A DNA stretch of 54,238 nt, taken from Dehalococcoidia bacterium. Lineage in GTDB: Bacteria > Chloroflexota > Dehalococcoidia > GIF9 > AB-539-J10. The notes beneath the pieces were generated by a model. It saw nothing but the letters and a program-made list of their open reading frames with translations. It was not told the origin of the DNA and did no database searches. The translations under genes and the position numbers were made by a program. The stretch is from assembly GCA_021162545.1 (NCBI GenBank), contig JAGGYM010000063.1:1-54238 (forward strand), written 5' to 3'. Within the stretch, counting starts at the first letter, position 1. Each line of letters starts with the position of its first letter. This document shows, in pieces, positions 43,327-52,068 of the stretch.

Positions 43327-44271
43327 ATGGATCCATCGATGTATCTGCTTGACCTCGTCGTTTTTATCGGCATCTTTGGCATAATGTCGCTCAGCCTGAA
43401 TCTGGAGTTCGGCTTTACCGGGCTGGCCAATTTTGGCAAAGTAGTTTTCTTTCTCATCGGAGCTTACAGCTACGCCCTTCTCTCCCAGGCTGGCTTCCCC
43501 TTCTACCTTTGCCTCATCATAGGTGCCCTCATCGCAGCCGTCTTTGGCTTTCTCATCTCCCTACCCGCACTGAGGTTAAGAACGGATTACCTGGCCATAG
43601 TGATACTGACCTCAGGTGAAATTATCAGGCTAATTGTCAAAACCGAGGACTGGATTGCCGGGGGCGATTGGGGAACAAGCGTCGCGCCGGCCATCGCTCT
43701 ACCAGGTGCTTCTGCCCACGCTGGCATACTGGTGAACATAGGGCTGGTCTACGTCTGCCTCTTTATCTGCTTTACCATATCCCGGTTACTGACCAATTCT
43801 CCTTACGGCAGGGTGATGCGAGCTATAAGGGAAGACGAGGTGGCTGCCGAAGCCCTCGGCAAGGATAGAGCTAAATACAAGGCCCAAATATTAATGCTGG
43901 GTTCGGCCATGGCAGGACTGGCAGGGGGGCTTTATGTCCAGTACCTTCACTACGTCCTCCCAGGCATGTTCCTGCCCATAGTTACTTTTACCGTGTGGAT
44001 AATGGTCCTCCTGGGTGGACCGGCCAATTGCTGGGGGGCATTGCTGGGAGCCGCTCTGGTCGAGGTTTTCGACAGGGGAGCAAATCTGGCCAAAGACTTG
44101 TTGACCCTGCCCACCGATGCCAGCAATTTGCAATATATTTTGTTTGGTGTTTTAATCCTGCTGGTCTTGCTTTATCGACCACAGGGCCTATTGAAGGAAA
44201 GCGCGGTCAAAACCAGAGCGACAGAGAGAGTTCGCAGCCTGGGAGGTGCTGTCAGGAATAAGGAGGACTAA
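43327..44271 (+). CDS. livM: Branched-chain amino-acid ABC transporter permease LivM
   Basis: Second permease of the LIV-type transporter, 314 residues. MSLSLNLEFGFTGLANFGKVVFFLIGAY is the LivM opening, and GRVMRAIREDEVAAEALGKDRAKYKAQILMLGSAMAGLAGGLY is the loop that docks on the ATPase subunits. AGGAGA precedes the ATG. After its stop a 142-base gap contains a TATAAT (44391-44396), so livG-livF may have a separate start site. A basic C-terminal tail follows the last membrane segment. Confidence 0.95.
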   Translation: MDPSMYLLDLVVFIGIFGIMSLSLNLEFGFTGLANFGKVVFFLIGAYSYALLSQAGFPFYLCLIIGALIAAVFGFLISLPALRLRTDYLAIVILTSGEIIRLIVKTEDWIAGGDWGTSVAPAIALPGASAHAGILVNIGLVYVCLFICFTISRLLTNSPYGRVMRAIREDEVAAEALGKDRAKYKAQILMLGSAMAGLAGGLYVQYLHYVLPGMFLPIVTFTVWIMVLLGGPANCWGALLGAALVEVFDRGANLAKDLLTLPTDASNLQYILFGVLILLVLLYRPQGLLKESAVKTRATERVRSLGGAVRNKED

Positions 44272-44413
44272 CAAAGAGATAAGAACAAGTATCTTCTTTT
44301 ATGCAGCCCTTTTAGCCAGTGGCCTGATGGATAATCCCTCAGAATGTTTCCCTTCACCGCTATAAGGCATCCGGCAGAGGCAATAAAATATATAATCTAC
44401 AGAGCAACTTATC

Positions 44414-45178
44414 ATGGCAGAAACGCTATTAAGAGTAGAGAATGTCTGCAAGCACTTCGGGGGCATCTATGCCGTCGATGGCGTGAACATGAACATCCGG
44501 GAGGGAGGCATCTGGGGACTGGTAGGCCCCAATGGCAGCGGCAAGAGCACCCTCTTCAATACCATCCTTGGCCTGCAGCACCCCAATAGCGGAGGCATTT
44601 ATTTCAAAGGCCAGCGCACCAATAACATGGCCCCACACCAGATCTATGATCTGGGGGTGGTCAATGGTTTCCAGATACCCCGTCTCTTTCCCAGCCTGAC
44701 CGTCCTGGACAATATGCTGGTGGCAGCTCGCGGACAGCAAGGCGATGGTTTTTTCAACAGCCTTTTCCTGAGGGAGAAATGGCAAAAACAGGAAGAATTA
44801 TTGACCGATGAAGCTCTGGACATCCTGGAGTTGATAGAACTGAGAAAACACATATTCTCTACCGCGGGAGAGCTTTCCGGGGGACAGAGAAAACTCCTGG
44901 AGATCGCCAGGGCACTCATGGCTCATCCAACGCTCCTGCTGCTGGACGAGCCAGCCGCAGGAATAAACCCCGTATTGGGCAAGAAGGTATTCCAGAAATT
45001 ACAGGACCTCTCCTGCAGCGGCATGACTTTTTTTATCGTGGAGCACAGGCTGGAGATATTGTTCGAGTTCGCCTCCTGGATTTACGTCATGGACAAAGGC
45101 AAGACCGTAGCAGAAGGAAATCCAGAAGACATAGTTAAAGAAGCTGCCTTTTATCAGGCGTATTTGGGAAAAGAATAA
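44414..45178 (+). CDS. livG: Branched-chain amino-acid ABC transporter ATPase LivG
   Basis: One of the paired ATPases of the LIV-type system, 254 residues. Walker A is GPNGSGKST (about 38-46), the signature motif LSGGQRK and Walker B LLLLDEPAAGINP, with the H-loop in FFIVEHRLE. The typical LivG ending is AFYQAYLGKE. The ATG lacks a ribosome binding site and sits 17 bases past a TATAAT, though a matching -35 box is poor. livF starts on the base after its stop. Confidence 0.95.
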   Translation: MAETLLRVENVCKHFGGIYAVDGVNMNIREGGIWGLVGPNGSGKSTLFNTILGLQHPNSGGIYFKGQRTNNMAPHQIYDLGVVNGFQIPRLFPSLTVLDNMLVAARGQQGDGFFNSLFLREKWQKQEELLTDEALDILELIELRKHIFSTAGELSGGQRKLLEIARALMAHPTLLLLDEPAAGINPVLGKKVFQKLQDLSCSGMTFFIVEHRLEILFEFASWIYVMDKGKTVAEGNPEDIVKEAAFYQAYLGKE

Positions 45179-45904
45179 ATGAAACCCATCCTTGCAGCAG
45201 AAAATGTCAATGCCGGTTATGGAGATGTCATTATTATCCACGACGTTTCGGTAGAAGTCGCCTCAGGAGAGATTGCGGCTATCGTGGGACCTAACGGCAG
45301 TGGCAAATCAACTCTGATCAAAAGCATTCTAGGGTTTGCCAAACTATTCCGCGGCAGCATCCTCTACCAGAATAAGGACATCACCGGAATAGCCTCCCAC
45401 CGGGCGGTGAATTTGGGCATAGGGTATGTTCCTCAAACGGACAACGTTTTCCCCAATCTGACCATAATAGAGAATCTGGATATGGGCGCCTACAACAAGA
45501 AGGGAAAGGATTCCATCAAAACAGGCAAAGGCGACATTCTTCAGATGTTTCCCGAACTGGCAGCGAGAAAAAATGCCCTGGCAGAAAATTTGAGCGGTGG
45601 CGAAAGACAGATGCTGGCCATCGCCAGAGCGATGATGGCAAAGCCGAAAGTTTTGTTGCTGGATGAACCGCTGGCTTCACTGTCTCCCAAGCCATCTGCA
45701 GTAATCGAATCCAAGCTGGAGCAAATTAGAGATGCAGGAATAGCCATATTGATAGTGGAACAAAACGTAAAGAAGGCCCTGGAACTCTCCAACCGCGGAT
45801 ACGTTCTCGTCAATGGTGCTCTCGCCATGGAGGGAGAATCTGCCAGCTTACTCGCTGATGATTCCTTCAAAGAGCGCTTTCTGGGATTGGAGCAGGGGCA
45901 TTGA
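45179..45904 (+). CDS. livF: Branched-chain amino-acid ABC transporter ATPase LivF
   Basis: Second ATPase of the LIV-type system, 241 residues. Walker A is GPNGSGKST, the signature motif LSGGERQM, Walker B VLLLDEPLASLSP and the H-loop-equivalent ILIVEQNVKKAL, where the usual His is replaced by Gln as in other LivF proteins. LENVNAGYG-like ENVNAGYGDV opens the protein. It abuts livG. A hairpin and a separate promoter for livK follow its stop. Confidence 0.95.
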   Translation: MKPILAAENVNAGYGDVIIIHDVSVEVASGEIAAIVGPNGSGKSTLIKSILGFAKLFRGSILYQNKDITGIASHRAVNLGIGYVPQTDNVFPNLTIIENLDMGAYNKKGKDSIKTGKGDILQMFPELAARKNALAENLSGGERQMLAIARAMMAKPKVLLLDEPLASLSPKPSAVIESKLEQIRDAGIAILIVEQNVKKALELSNRGYVLVNGALAMEGESASLLADDSFKERFLGLEQGH

Positions 45905-45945
45905 CACAAAGGCATTCCTTTGTGCATAATTAGCGCCTGTATAAT
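45905..45945 (+). promoter_or_regulatory. Hairpin plus promoter between livF and livK
   Basis: An 8-bp stem CACAAAGG/CCTTTGTG with a CATT loop (45905-45924) starts at the base after the livF stop, and a perfect TATAAT lies at 45940-45945. The -35 box is unclear because the hairpin occupies that place. The layout would let livK be transcribed more strongly than the permease genes, a usual need for binding proteins. Confidence 0.5.
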
Positions 45946-45966
45946 ACTTAAGTACGGGGGTGAAGT

Positions 45967-47145
45967 ATGGTTAAAAAATTGTTGCTGGTGGCAGTTGTGT
46001 TGGGTCTTCTCATTCCAGCTATGGCCTGCTCATCGGGAGCTCCTTCAAGCGAAACGGTCAAGATAGGCTGTTTGCTGGACACCACGGGTGACTTGGGCCC
46101 CATGGGCGGAAGAATACTGAACGGCGCCCGGCTGGCGGTTGACGAAATCAACGCTGCCGGTGGAGTGCTGGGGAAGCAAGTTGAACTGGTAGAAGAGGAC
46201 GGAAAAACGGACCCTGGCGCGGGCTTTGACAGAGTCAAGAAGATGGTCGAAATAGATGGCGTCCAGGTAATCACCGGCCCCATGATCACCGGTGCTTCCC
46301 TGCTGGCAATTCCTTATGTCAAGGGACGACAGGTACCCCTGATATCGCCGTCAGCTACGGGAATTCAGCTCTCCAATGAGGATGGGACGGAGTGGTTTTT
46401 CCGCACCTGTCTTCGCGACGACGCCCAGGGCATGGTGCTGGCCGACCTCATCGCGGAGAAAGGCTATACCAAACTGGCCACCATAGTCCTGGATAACACC
46501 TATGGCAAAGGGCTGGAACAGGCAATAGTCGATGAGCTTGAAGTAAAAGGATGGTCAGGCGAACAGGTAGCATCGATACACTACGCCGAGGGCACGAAGG
46601 ACTATCGCAGTGAGCTGCAGAAAATCAAGGACGCCGGCGCGGATGTCGTGGTCTGCGTTTCTTACTGCGACGACGGTATCATAATCTTCAAGCAAGCCCT
46701 GGACCTCGGACTGGATGAAGTAGCCTGGATGGGTTGCGATGGCAACTATGGTTCCGGATTGTTCAAGGACGCAAAGTCTGCCGAGTTCATGGAAAAAGCC
46801 TTTGTTGCCGGTACCAGAACGGTGGGCACAGGCCCCCAGAATGACCATTTTGTTGCCGCTTACACGGAGAAATATGGTGAAGCTCCTGAAGTTTACTGCG
46901 ACACCATGTACGACGCAGTATGGGCAGCCGCCAAGGCAATCCAGGCTGCCGGTACCTATGATGGCGACGCCATAAGAGTCGCACTGACCGGGATACAATT
47001 CGACGGTGCCACCGGCCCTATAACTTTCAATGACATAGGCGATCGCTCATCTGGTGCCTTCGAAATATGGGAAGTAGTGCTGGATCCCTCGACCGAAACC
47101 GGCTACAAAAATGCTCCAGTAAAGGTAATTACCTGGAGCACGTAA
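45967..47145 (+). CDS. livK: ABC transporter substrate-binding lipoprotein LivK-type
   Basis: Extracytoplasmic binding protein of the LIV-type system, 392 residues. A lipoprotein signal (KKLLLVAVVLGLLIPAMAC, lipobox PAMAC with Cys21) anchors it to the outer face of the membrane. The mature part is a type I periplasmic-binding fold: VKIGCLLDTTGDLGPMGGRILNGARLAVDEINAAGGVLGKQVELV. GGGGGTGAAG is the ribosome binding site. The ligand may be Leu/Ile/Val or another amino acid or amide; the LIV family is broad, and the pocket cannot be read safely. A perfect 34-bp palindrome terminates the operon. Confidence 0.93.
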   Translation: MVKKLLLVAVVLGLLIPAMACSSGAPSSETVKIGCLLDTTGDLGPMGGRILNGARLAVDEINAAGGVLGKQVELVEEDGKTDPGAGFDRVKKMVEIDGVQVITGPMITGASLLAIPYVKGRQVPLISPSATGIQLSNEDGTEWFFRTCLRDDAQGMVLADLIAEKGYTKLATIVLDNTYGKGLEQAIVDELEVKGWSGEQVASIHYAEGTKDYRSELQKIKDAGADVVVCVSYCDDGIIIFKQALDLGLDEVAWMGCDGNYGSGLFKDAKSAEFMEKAFVAGTRTVGTGPQNDHFVAAYTEKYGEAPEVYCDTMYDAVWAAAKAIQAAGTYDGDAIRVALTGIQFDGATGPITFNDIGDRSSGAFEIWEVVLDPSTETGYKNAPVKVITWST

Positions 47146-47165
47146 GAGCAGTAATGTAAGTTCTC

Positions 47166-47202
47166 AGGCCAGGATACCGTTATAACGGTATCCTGGCCTT
47201 TT
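47166..47202 (+). terminator. Strong terminator of the liv operon
   Basis: A perfect 34-bp palindrome (47166-47199, arms beginning AGGCCAGGATACCGTT) is followed by TTTT. It lies 20 bases after the livK stop and should terminate efficiently on the plus strand. Confidence 0.88.
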
Positions 47203-47234
47203 GCGATTAAGTTCCCGGCGGAGCACAGTAGGAT

Positions 47235-48113
47235 ATGGACAGAACTGATGAACTGGACAGTCTAAAAGTTACCGTGCTGGCGGAGGATTCTGTACTTTAC
47301 GAAAGCCCTTACCTGGGGCAACACGGCATTTCCCTGCTGCTTGAAGGAACCCGTGGAGAAGACACAAAGAGAATTCTGGTTGACGTTGGACAGAATTCCC
47401 AAGCGCTTCTCCAGAACATGAAACTCATGGATATTTCCCCTGCCTCCATTGATGCCATCGTTCTAACTCACTGTCACTACGACCACACGCAGGGAGTGGC
47501 AAACATGCTCAGAGAAATGGGCCGAACCGGCGTTACCGTAGTCGCCCATTCAGATATATTTCGCCCTCATTTCATCACCGAGCCGTATCTCAGGCACGTG
47601 GGCATCATGCCAGGCGATTCCAGGGAAGAGATGGAAAAAGCCGGCGGCCGCATTTTTCTCAGCAAAGATCCCTTCACTCTCATGCCCGGAATTATGACCA
47701 CCGGCGAGGTAAGCAGAGAAACCGATTTCGAAGATGTTGGGGTAGCTCTGAAAACGATAAAGAACGGCAAGACCGAAGAAGACCTGATGCTCGATGACAT
47801 CTCGGTGATAGCCAGAATTAAAGAGAAAGGCCTGGTCATCATAACAGGCTGCAGCCATGCCGGAATCGTCAACATTGCCCGCCACTCCATGAAACTAACA
47901 GGCTGTGACAGAATAGAAGAAATAGCCGGCGGCTTGCATCTCATAGATGCACCCGAAACCCGCATAAAGAGGACGGTGGAAGAACTCGCCAGGCTAGAAC
48001 CGGCATGGATATATGCGGGCCACTGCACGGGATTCAGAGCACAGGTTGAGTTGTACCTCGCCTTCAAGGAGCATTTCGCGCCTCTGCATACCGGGATGCA
48101 ATTTGTGGCTTGA
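47235..48113 (+). CDS. Metallo-beta-lactamase-fold hydrolase
   Basis: A 292-residue protein of the MBL superfamily, in the branch that includes archaeal dihydropterin phosphoribosyl-aminobenzene synthase-like proteins. The metal motif is LTHCHYDHTQG (HxHxDH), with later ligands in TGCSHAGIVN and YAGHCTG. LLEGTRGEDTKRILVDVGQ is typical of this branch. The AGGAT before the ATG is weak. It lies beyond the liv terminator and converges with degV. The archaeal-type role in methanopterin synthesis is not implied; a tetrahydrofolate-related or unknown substrate is possible. Confidence 0.85.
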   Translation: MDRTDELDSLKVTVLAEDSVLYESPYLGQHGISLLLEGTRGEDTKRILVDVGQNSQALLQNMKLMDISPASIDAIVLTHCHYDHTQGVANMLREMGRTGVTVVAHSDIFRPHFITEPYLRHVGIMPGDSREEMEKAGGRIFLSKDPFTLMPGIMTTGEVSRETDFEDVGVALKTIKNGKTEEDLMLDDISVIARIKEKGLVIITGCSHAGIVNIARHSMKLTGCDRIEEIAGGLHLIDAPETRIKRTVEELARLEPAWIYAGHCTGFRAQVELYLAFKEHFAPLHTGMQFVA

Positions 48114-48163
48114 CGCAGCAGTCAACTTCCACCACCCTTCTGCAACCACATTACAACCTTGAG

Positions 48164-49003
48164 CTACGCTTCTTCCTCAATTAAAGCTGCCGTTACCGCT
48201 CTTGGGCCCAGGTAAGTTCCTATGGTCGAGCCCGTCCTCGACTTGTACACCTGCCCGCGGGGAAATACCTGGGCCAGGCGCTCAGCCAGTAATTCCATTT
48301 CATCAAGGGCAGTGGTATAAGACAGAGCCAGCTTCTTGATGCGATATCCTTCCACCACCTCGCACAACCTCCCTATTGCACGGGAACGCCCCCGCACCCT
48401 TTCCTGGGGACATACTTCCCCATCTTTAACGACCAGCAGTGGCTTTACGTTGAGGACTGAGCCCAAAAATGTCTGCGCCTTGCCCAGACGCCCCCCCTTG
48501 TGCAGGTACTCCAGCGTATCTACCAAGCCAAAGTAATGCGTCCTGGGGATAGCCTGGTTTACCACATCCTGGACCTCCTTGAGATTTGCCCCGTCCAGGG
48601 CTGCCTGAGCGGCGGTTATGGCTATTAGCTCCAGGCCGATCGACGTCGTCAAGGAATCAATTACCTCCACACGGCAATCTGCTTCTACTCCTTCCTTTCC
48701 TACCAGAGCGGAGTTATACGTTGCGCTCAGCTTAGAAGAGATATGGATGGAGATGATTTCACCGGTTTCTGCAGCGAGCTCTTCGTAGACCTCCCTGAAT
48801 GCCCCCGAAGAGGGCGCCGAAGTTTTGGGAAGTTCGGGCCCCGCCATCAGCCTGCGATAAAATTCATCAGCGCTGATATCAACCCCATCATGGTACACTT
48901 CATGGCCAAAGTGAACGTACAGGGGCACCACCGTAATCCCCAGTTCCCCTGCTATTTCAGGGGAAATATCTGCCGTGCTATCAGTTACAACTTTAACGGT
49001 CAT
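48164..49003 (-). CDS. DegV family fatty-acid-binding protein
   Basis: A 279-residue DegV-family protein that binds a fatty acid and may present it to the FakA kinase for phosphorylation. KVVTDSTADISPEIAGELGITVVPLYVHFG opens the family and TSAPSSGAFREVYEELA forms the ligand loop; SAPS holds the lipid carboxylate. HYFGLVDTLEYLHKGGRLGKAQTFLGSVLNVKPLL is the second signature. GGAGG lies before the ATG. It stands alone between the MBL gene and tRNA-Ala; no fakA homologue is in the window. Confidence 0.94.
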   Translation of the reverse strand: MTVKVVTDSTADISPEIAGELGITVVPLYVHFGHEVYHDGVDISADEFYRRLMAGPELPKTSAPSSGAFREVYEELAAETGEIISIHISSKLSATYNSALVGKEGVEADCRVEVIDSLTTSIGLELIAITAAQAALDGANLKEVQDVVNQAIPRTHYFGLVDTLEYLHKGGRLGKAQTFLGSVLNVKPLLVVKDGEVCPQERVRGRSRAIGRLCEVVEGYRIKKLALSYTTALDEMELLAERLAQVFPRGQVYKSRTGSTIGTYLGPRAVTAALIEEEA

Positions 49004-49221
49004 ATATATTTACCTCCAATTTATGCTTCAACTATCTGGAGCACAGCTCATTCTACAACACCTATTATCAGAAACCTAATAACTGGCAACGCCCTATCTC
49101 TAGCCCCACTCCCATCCCAGGCAACATCTCCATTGAACCATACCTTCTTCCTCACTTAACGACACTCCTTCATTACCTTACTCTCAGATCCCCGCTGTCC
49201 CCACCACACCAACTATGAGAT

Positions 49222-49249
49222 TTGCCATTGCAGAGCAATCTGGTACAAT
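49222..49249 (+). promoter_or_regulatory. Promoter for tRNA-Ala
   Basis: TTGCCA (49222-49227), a 16-base spacer and TACAAT (49244-49249). Transcription would start at or next to the first base of the tRNA at 49255, so little 5' processing would be needed. Confidence 0.65.
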
Positions 49250-49254
49250 ACTCT

Positions 49255-49328
<74 letters not shown>

Positions 49329-49335
49329 TTTATCT

Positions 49336-49354
49336 AACCAGCAATTAGCTGGTT
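49336..49354 (+). terminator. Hairpin after tRNA-Ala
   Basis: A 7-bp stem AACCAGC/GCTGGTT with an AATTA loop begins nine bases after the tRNA. No T-run follows, so it may be a processing or weak termination signal. Confidence 0.4.
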
Positions 49355-49447
49355 GTCACTAAACCATCCTTCCCTTTCAGCACTGCCATATTGCACTAGA
49401 AATCATCCCTCCCTTCATGCTCATCCTGTACTGGAAGAGACTATGAC

Positions 49448-49476
49448 TTGACTTTAGCCTCCTGTATCTATATAGT
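49448..49476 (+). promoter_or_regulatory. Promoter for guaB3
   Basis: TTGACT (49448-49453), a 17-base spacer and TATAGT (49471-49476). A GGTGGAG ribosome binding site and the ATG at 49507 follow at ordinary spacing. Confidence 0.72.
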
Positions 49477-49506
49477 TTGTGACAATTTCCCTTCCGGTGG
49501 AGAATA

Positions 49507-50652
49507 ATGACCCGGCCTAAATTTAAACAGTTGGAACGAGCCTATGGATTTGATGAGGTGTCGCTTGTCACCGGAGATACAACCGTCAATCCCGACCAGG
49601 TAGATATAAACTTCACCGTGGGAAGCCTCACTTTCCCCGTACCCATTCTGGCTTCAGCCATGGATGCTGTCGTCAATCCCTCTTTCGCCATCAAGTTCAG
49701 CAGCCTCGGAGGGCTGGCAATTCTCAACCTTGAAGGAGTGCAGACGCGCTACGATAATCCCGGTGAAATTCTGGAGCATATCTCTCAGACTCCCGAAAGA
49801 GAAACTACCGCCCTGCTACAGGAGATTTACTCCAAACCCATCAAGGAAAAACTCGTCGGCAAATGCATCGAGACGATAAAAAAAGCCGGAGCTGTTTGCG
49901 CTGCATCGGTAACCCCTGCAAACGCCAAGCGGCTGGCTCCCATTGCCAAGGATGCAGGAATTGATGTGCTGGTCGTGCAGTCAACGGTTACTACAGCCAG
50001 GCACATATCCAGAAGCTACCGGGGCCTTGTCCTGCCCGAACTGTGTCAGATGATGTCCCTGCCGGTCATAGTCGGCAATTGCTGCAGCTATAGCACTGCC
50101 CTCGAGCTACTGAGAACGGGTATCGATGGAATTCTGGTTGGAGTGGGGCCTGGAGCCGCCTGTACCACCAGAGAAGTTACCGGCGTGGGAGTTCCTCAAA
50201 TATCCGCCACCATAGAATGTGCTGCCGCAAGGGACTCCTATTTTAAAGAAAGCGGCAAACCTACAGCAGTAATAACCGATGGGGGTATCCGCACTGGCGG
50301 AGACCTGTGCAAATCTTTTGCCGCAGGGGCTGACGCCGTTATGATAGGTTCACCTCTGGCGCAAGCCTATGAAGCCCCGGGAAATGGCTATCACTGGGGT
50401 ATGTCTCACTCGCATCCAGCTTTGCCCAGAGGCACACGAATCAAGGTTGGCCGCACAGCCTCTATAGAGCAAATTCTATTCGGCCCCACCTCCGTAACCA
50501 ATGGCACTCAGAATTTCGTGGGCGCCTTACGCACCAGCATGGGAGTGTGCGGCGCCCGGAACATCAAGGAAATGCACAAGACACGGATGATCATCGCACC
50601 TTCCATAAAAACGGAAGGGAAATACTTCCAGATGACACAGCTCGTCCCCTGA
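49507..50652 (+). CDS. guaB3: GuaB3 family IMP dehydrogenase-related protein
   Basis: A 381-residue (beta/alpha)8-barrel protein of the GuaB3 branch of the IMPDH/GMP reductase superfamily, without the CBS domain insert. The active-site loop is GVGPGAACTTREVTGVGVPQ with catalytic Cys219. ILASAMDAVVNP at the N-terminus and ITDGGIRTGGDLCKSFAAGADAVMIG are the substrate-phosphate loops. MTRPKFKQLERAYGFDEVSLV is the usual GuaB3 start. In organisms with a canonical GuaB the role of GuaB3 is uncertain; in some it has IMPDH activity. It has its own promoter and converges with the lysE-type gene. Confidence 0.93.
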   Translation: MTRPKFKQLERAYGFDEVSLVTGDTTVNPDQVDINFTVGSLTFPVPILASAMDAVVNPSFAIKFSSLGGLAILNLEGVQTRYDNPGEILEHISQTPERETTALLQEIYSKPIKEKLVGKCIETIKKAGAVCAASVTPANAKRLAPIAKDAGIDVLVVQSTVTTARHISRSYRGLVLPELCQMMSLPVIVGNCCSYSTALELLRTGIDGILVGVGPGAACTTREVTGVGVPQISATIECAAARDSYFKESGKPTAVITDGGIRTGGDLCKSFAAGADAVMIGSPLAQAYEAPGNGYHWGMSHSHPALPRGTRIKVGRTASIEQILFGPTSVTNGTQNFVGALRTSMGVCGARNIKEMHKTRMIIAPSIKTEGKYFQMTQLVP

Positions 50653-50664
50653 GTTCCCTCCTCT

Positions 50665-51291
50665 CTACCGGAAGAAAGCAGAGAGGGTAAACGTCGCTCC
50701 GAAGCCAACCAGCACCAAGGCACATACGGTAAATATAATTTTCTGTACTTTGTGAGACCACCATTTCCTCGACCTGAAGGTGGCCACGGAAAGAAACTCA
50801 GACCATATCAAATCCATGGACCAGTGCACCACGATAAAGAGAAAAAACCCGACGAGTCCAAACTCACCGGCTCCAGCTATTAGAGCCATACCGATGGTTG
50901 CCCACCACACATAGAACCCGGGGTTACCCCCCGTGAGGACTATACCGGTAACCAGAGAGCTGGAAGGCAGCCCTTTCATCCCCCCTACCTCAGCGCTCCT
51001 GGAGCGAAACATGCGAAACCCGAGGTAAAAAAGCGCCAGCCCCCCGGCAACATATATAACATCCACAACCCGCGCAGACCCCAGGAAGCGAGCGAGACCG
51101 AAATAAAGGACAACCATGAGAGGGATCTCAACCACGGCATGCCCCATGGCGATCAGGGCACCGGCATGCTTATAACCATACCCCTTGGCTATCGTGGCAG
51201 CCGTCATCGGCCCCGGCAAAATAACACCGGTAAGCGAAATGGCCGCCGCTGACAGCAAGAATAGGCCAAGGCTCGTCTCCACATTTGCCAA
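50665..51291 (-). CDS. LysE/RhtB family exporter
   Basis: A 208-residue membrane protein with about six hydrophobic segments, family LysE/RhtB (amino-acid or metabolite export). GVILPGPMTAATIAKGYGYKHAGALIAMGHAVVEIPLM includes the family PGP motif, and GGNPGFYVWWATIG the later NP motif. The start is uncertain: TTG at 51291 is used because no ATG follows near the N-terminus, and the ribosome binding site is weak. It lies 14 bases after the 51306 gene and ends the exonuclease-unknown-exporter run. The exported molecule is unknown. Confidence 0.88.
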   Translation of the reverse strand: MANVETSLGLFLLSAAAISLTGVILPGPMTAATIAKGYGYKHAGALIAMGHAVVEIPLMVVLYFGLARFLGSARVVDVIYVAGGLALFYLGFRMFRSRSAEVGGMKGLPSSSLVTGIVLTGGNPGFYVWWATIGMALIAGAGEFGLVGFFLFIVVHWSMDLIWSEFLSVATFRSRKWWSHKVQKIIFTVCALVLVGFGATFTLSAFFR

Positions 51292-51305
51292 GGGAAATGC
51301 TCTCT

Positions 51306-52058
51306 TTAGATATCGTCCTCTTCAGCAACCATCCTGCCATCATCATGCGGCAATATGACAGCTGCTCTGGACCGACTGCGCCTGGCCTCCCGGGACGATT
51401 CACCCATCACCTTCCTCACTTCAGCAAGTGTCTCTCCAGTCACCGTTGCCGGAACGACTATGCCACTTACTCCCAGCCGGCACAGGTTGCGGAACACTTC
51501 ACGATTGGCCGAAGCAGGCAATATCACCATCAACGGCTTATCCAGCATTTCCATAAAATGCCGACAAAGAAGCAGAGTTTCCACGGTAAAGGAGGAACTA
51601 CCACCACAATTGAGGAACACGCCATCCACTTCAAGCCCATTGATAGCCCGAACACGGCCCACTTCCAGGGAAGCTTCTACCATCAAGAATTTGCCCGCTC
51701 TTTCCCCGTGCAGAGCCATGGGCGGCATGCTGGAGTGAAGAACTGTGAAGTCACAGCCAGAGCCAGCAAGCTCATTCGCCTCATCTTCGCTGATATCCTT
51801 CAGCAACACGCCCAGAGGAACCCCATTAGCAGCTTTAACCATTTGCCCGATCGTCCCGGAAGTAAATCCACTGCCCATTGCCAACCCGGCATCCACCTCA
51901 CCACCAGCCAGAACAGCGGATTCTTCGTCATCCAGCCGGGATAACCCTGCTATGAGCAGCGCCGACCGGACCTCCGGTTCATCTACAGACGCACGGAACC
52001 CTATGTGCAAAACTGCATTTTCCGAAAGTTTTTTCAGCTTATCCACAAATTTACTCAT
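51306..52058 (-). CDS. Conserved-looking protein of unknown function (possible TIM barrel)
   Basis: A 250-residue soluble protein not recognised as a named family. Strand-like repeats with small-residue turns (AVLAGGEVDAGLAMGSG, NGVPLGVLLKDI, GSGCDFTVLHSS, VDGVFLNCGGSS, KPLMVILPA, GVSGIVVPATV) are spaced about every 25-30 residues, as in a (beta/alpha)8 barrel. The C-terminus is basic then acidic (REARRSRSRAA ... EEDDI). GGGAGAG precedes the ATG. It sits 10 bases after the exonuclease gene and 14 before the exporter, and is near guaB3, itself a barrel. The function is not assigned. Confidence 0.75.
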   Translation of the reverse strand: MSKFVDKLKKLSENAVLHIGFRASVDEPEVRSALLIAGLSRLDDEESAVLAGGEVDAGLAMGSGFTSGTIGQMVKAANGVPLGVLLKDISEDEANELAGSGCDFTVLHSSMPPMALHGERAGKFLMVEASLEVGRVRAINGLEVDGVFLNCGGSSSFTVETLLLCRHFMEMLDKPLMVILPASANREVFRNLCRLGVSGIVVPATVTGETLAEVRKVMGESSREARRSRSRAAVILPHDDGRMVAEEDDI

Positions 52059-52068
52059 GATCTCTCCC

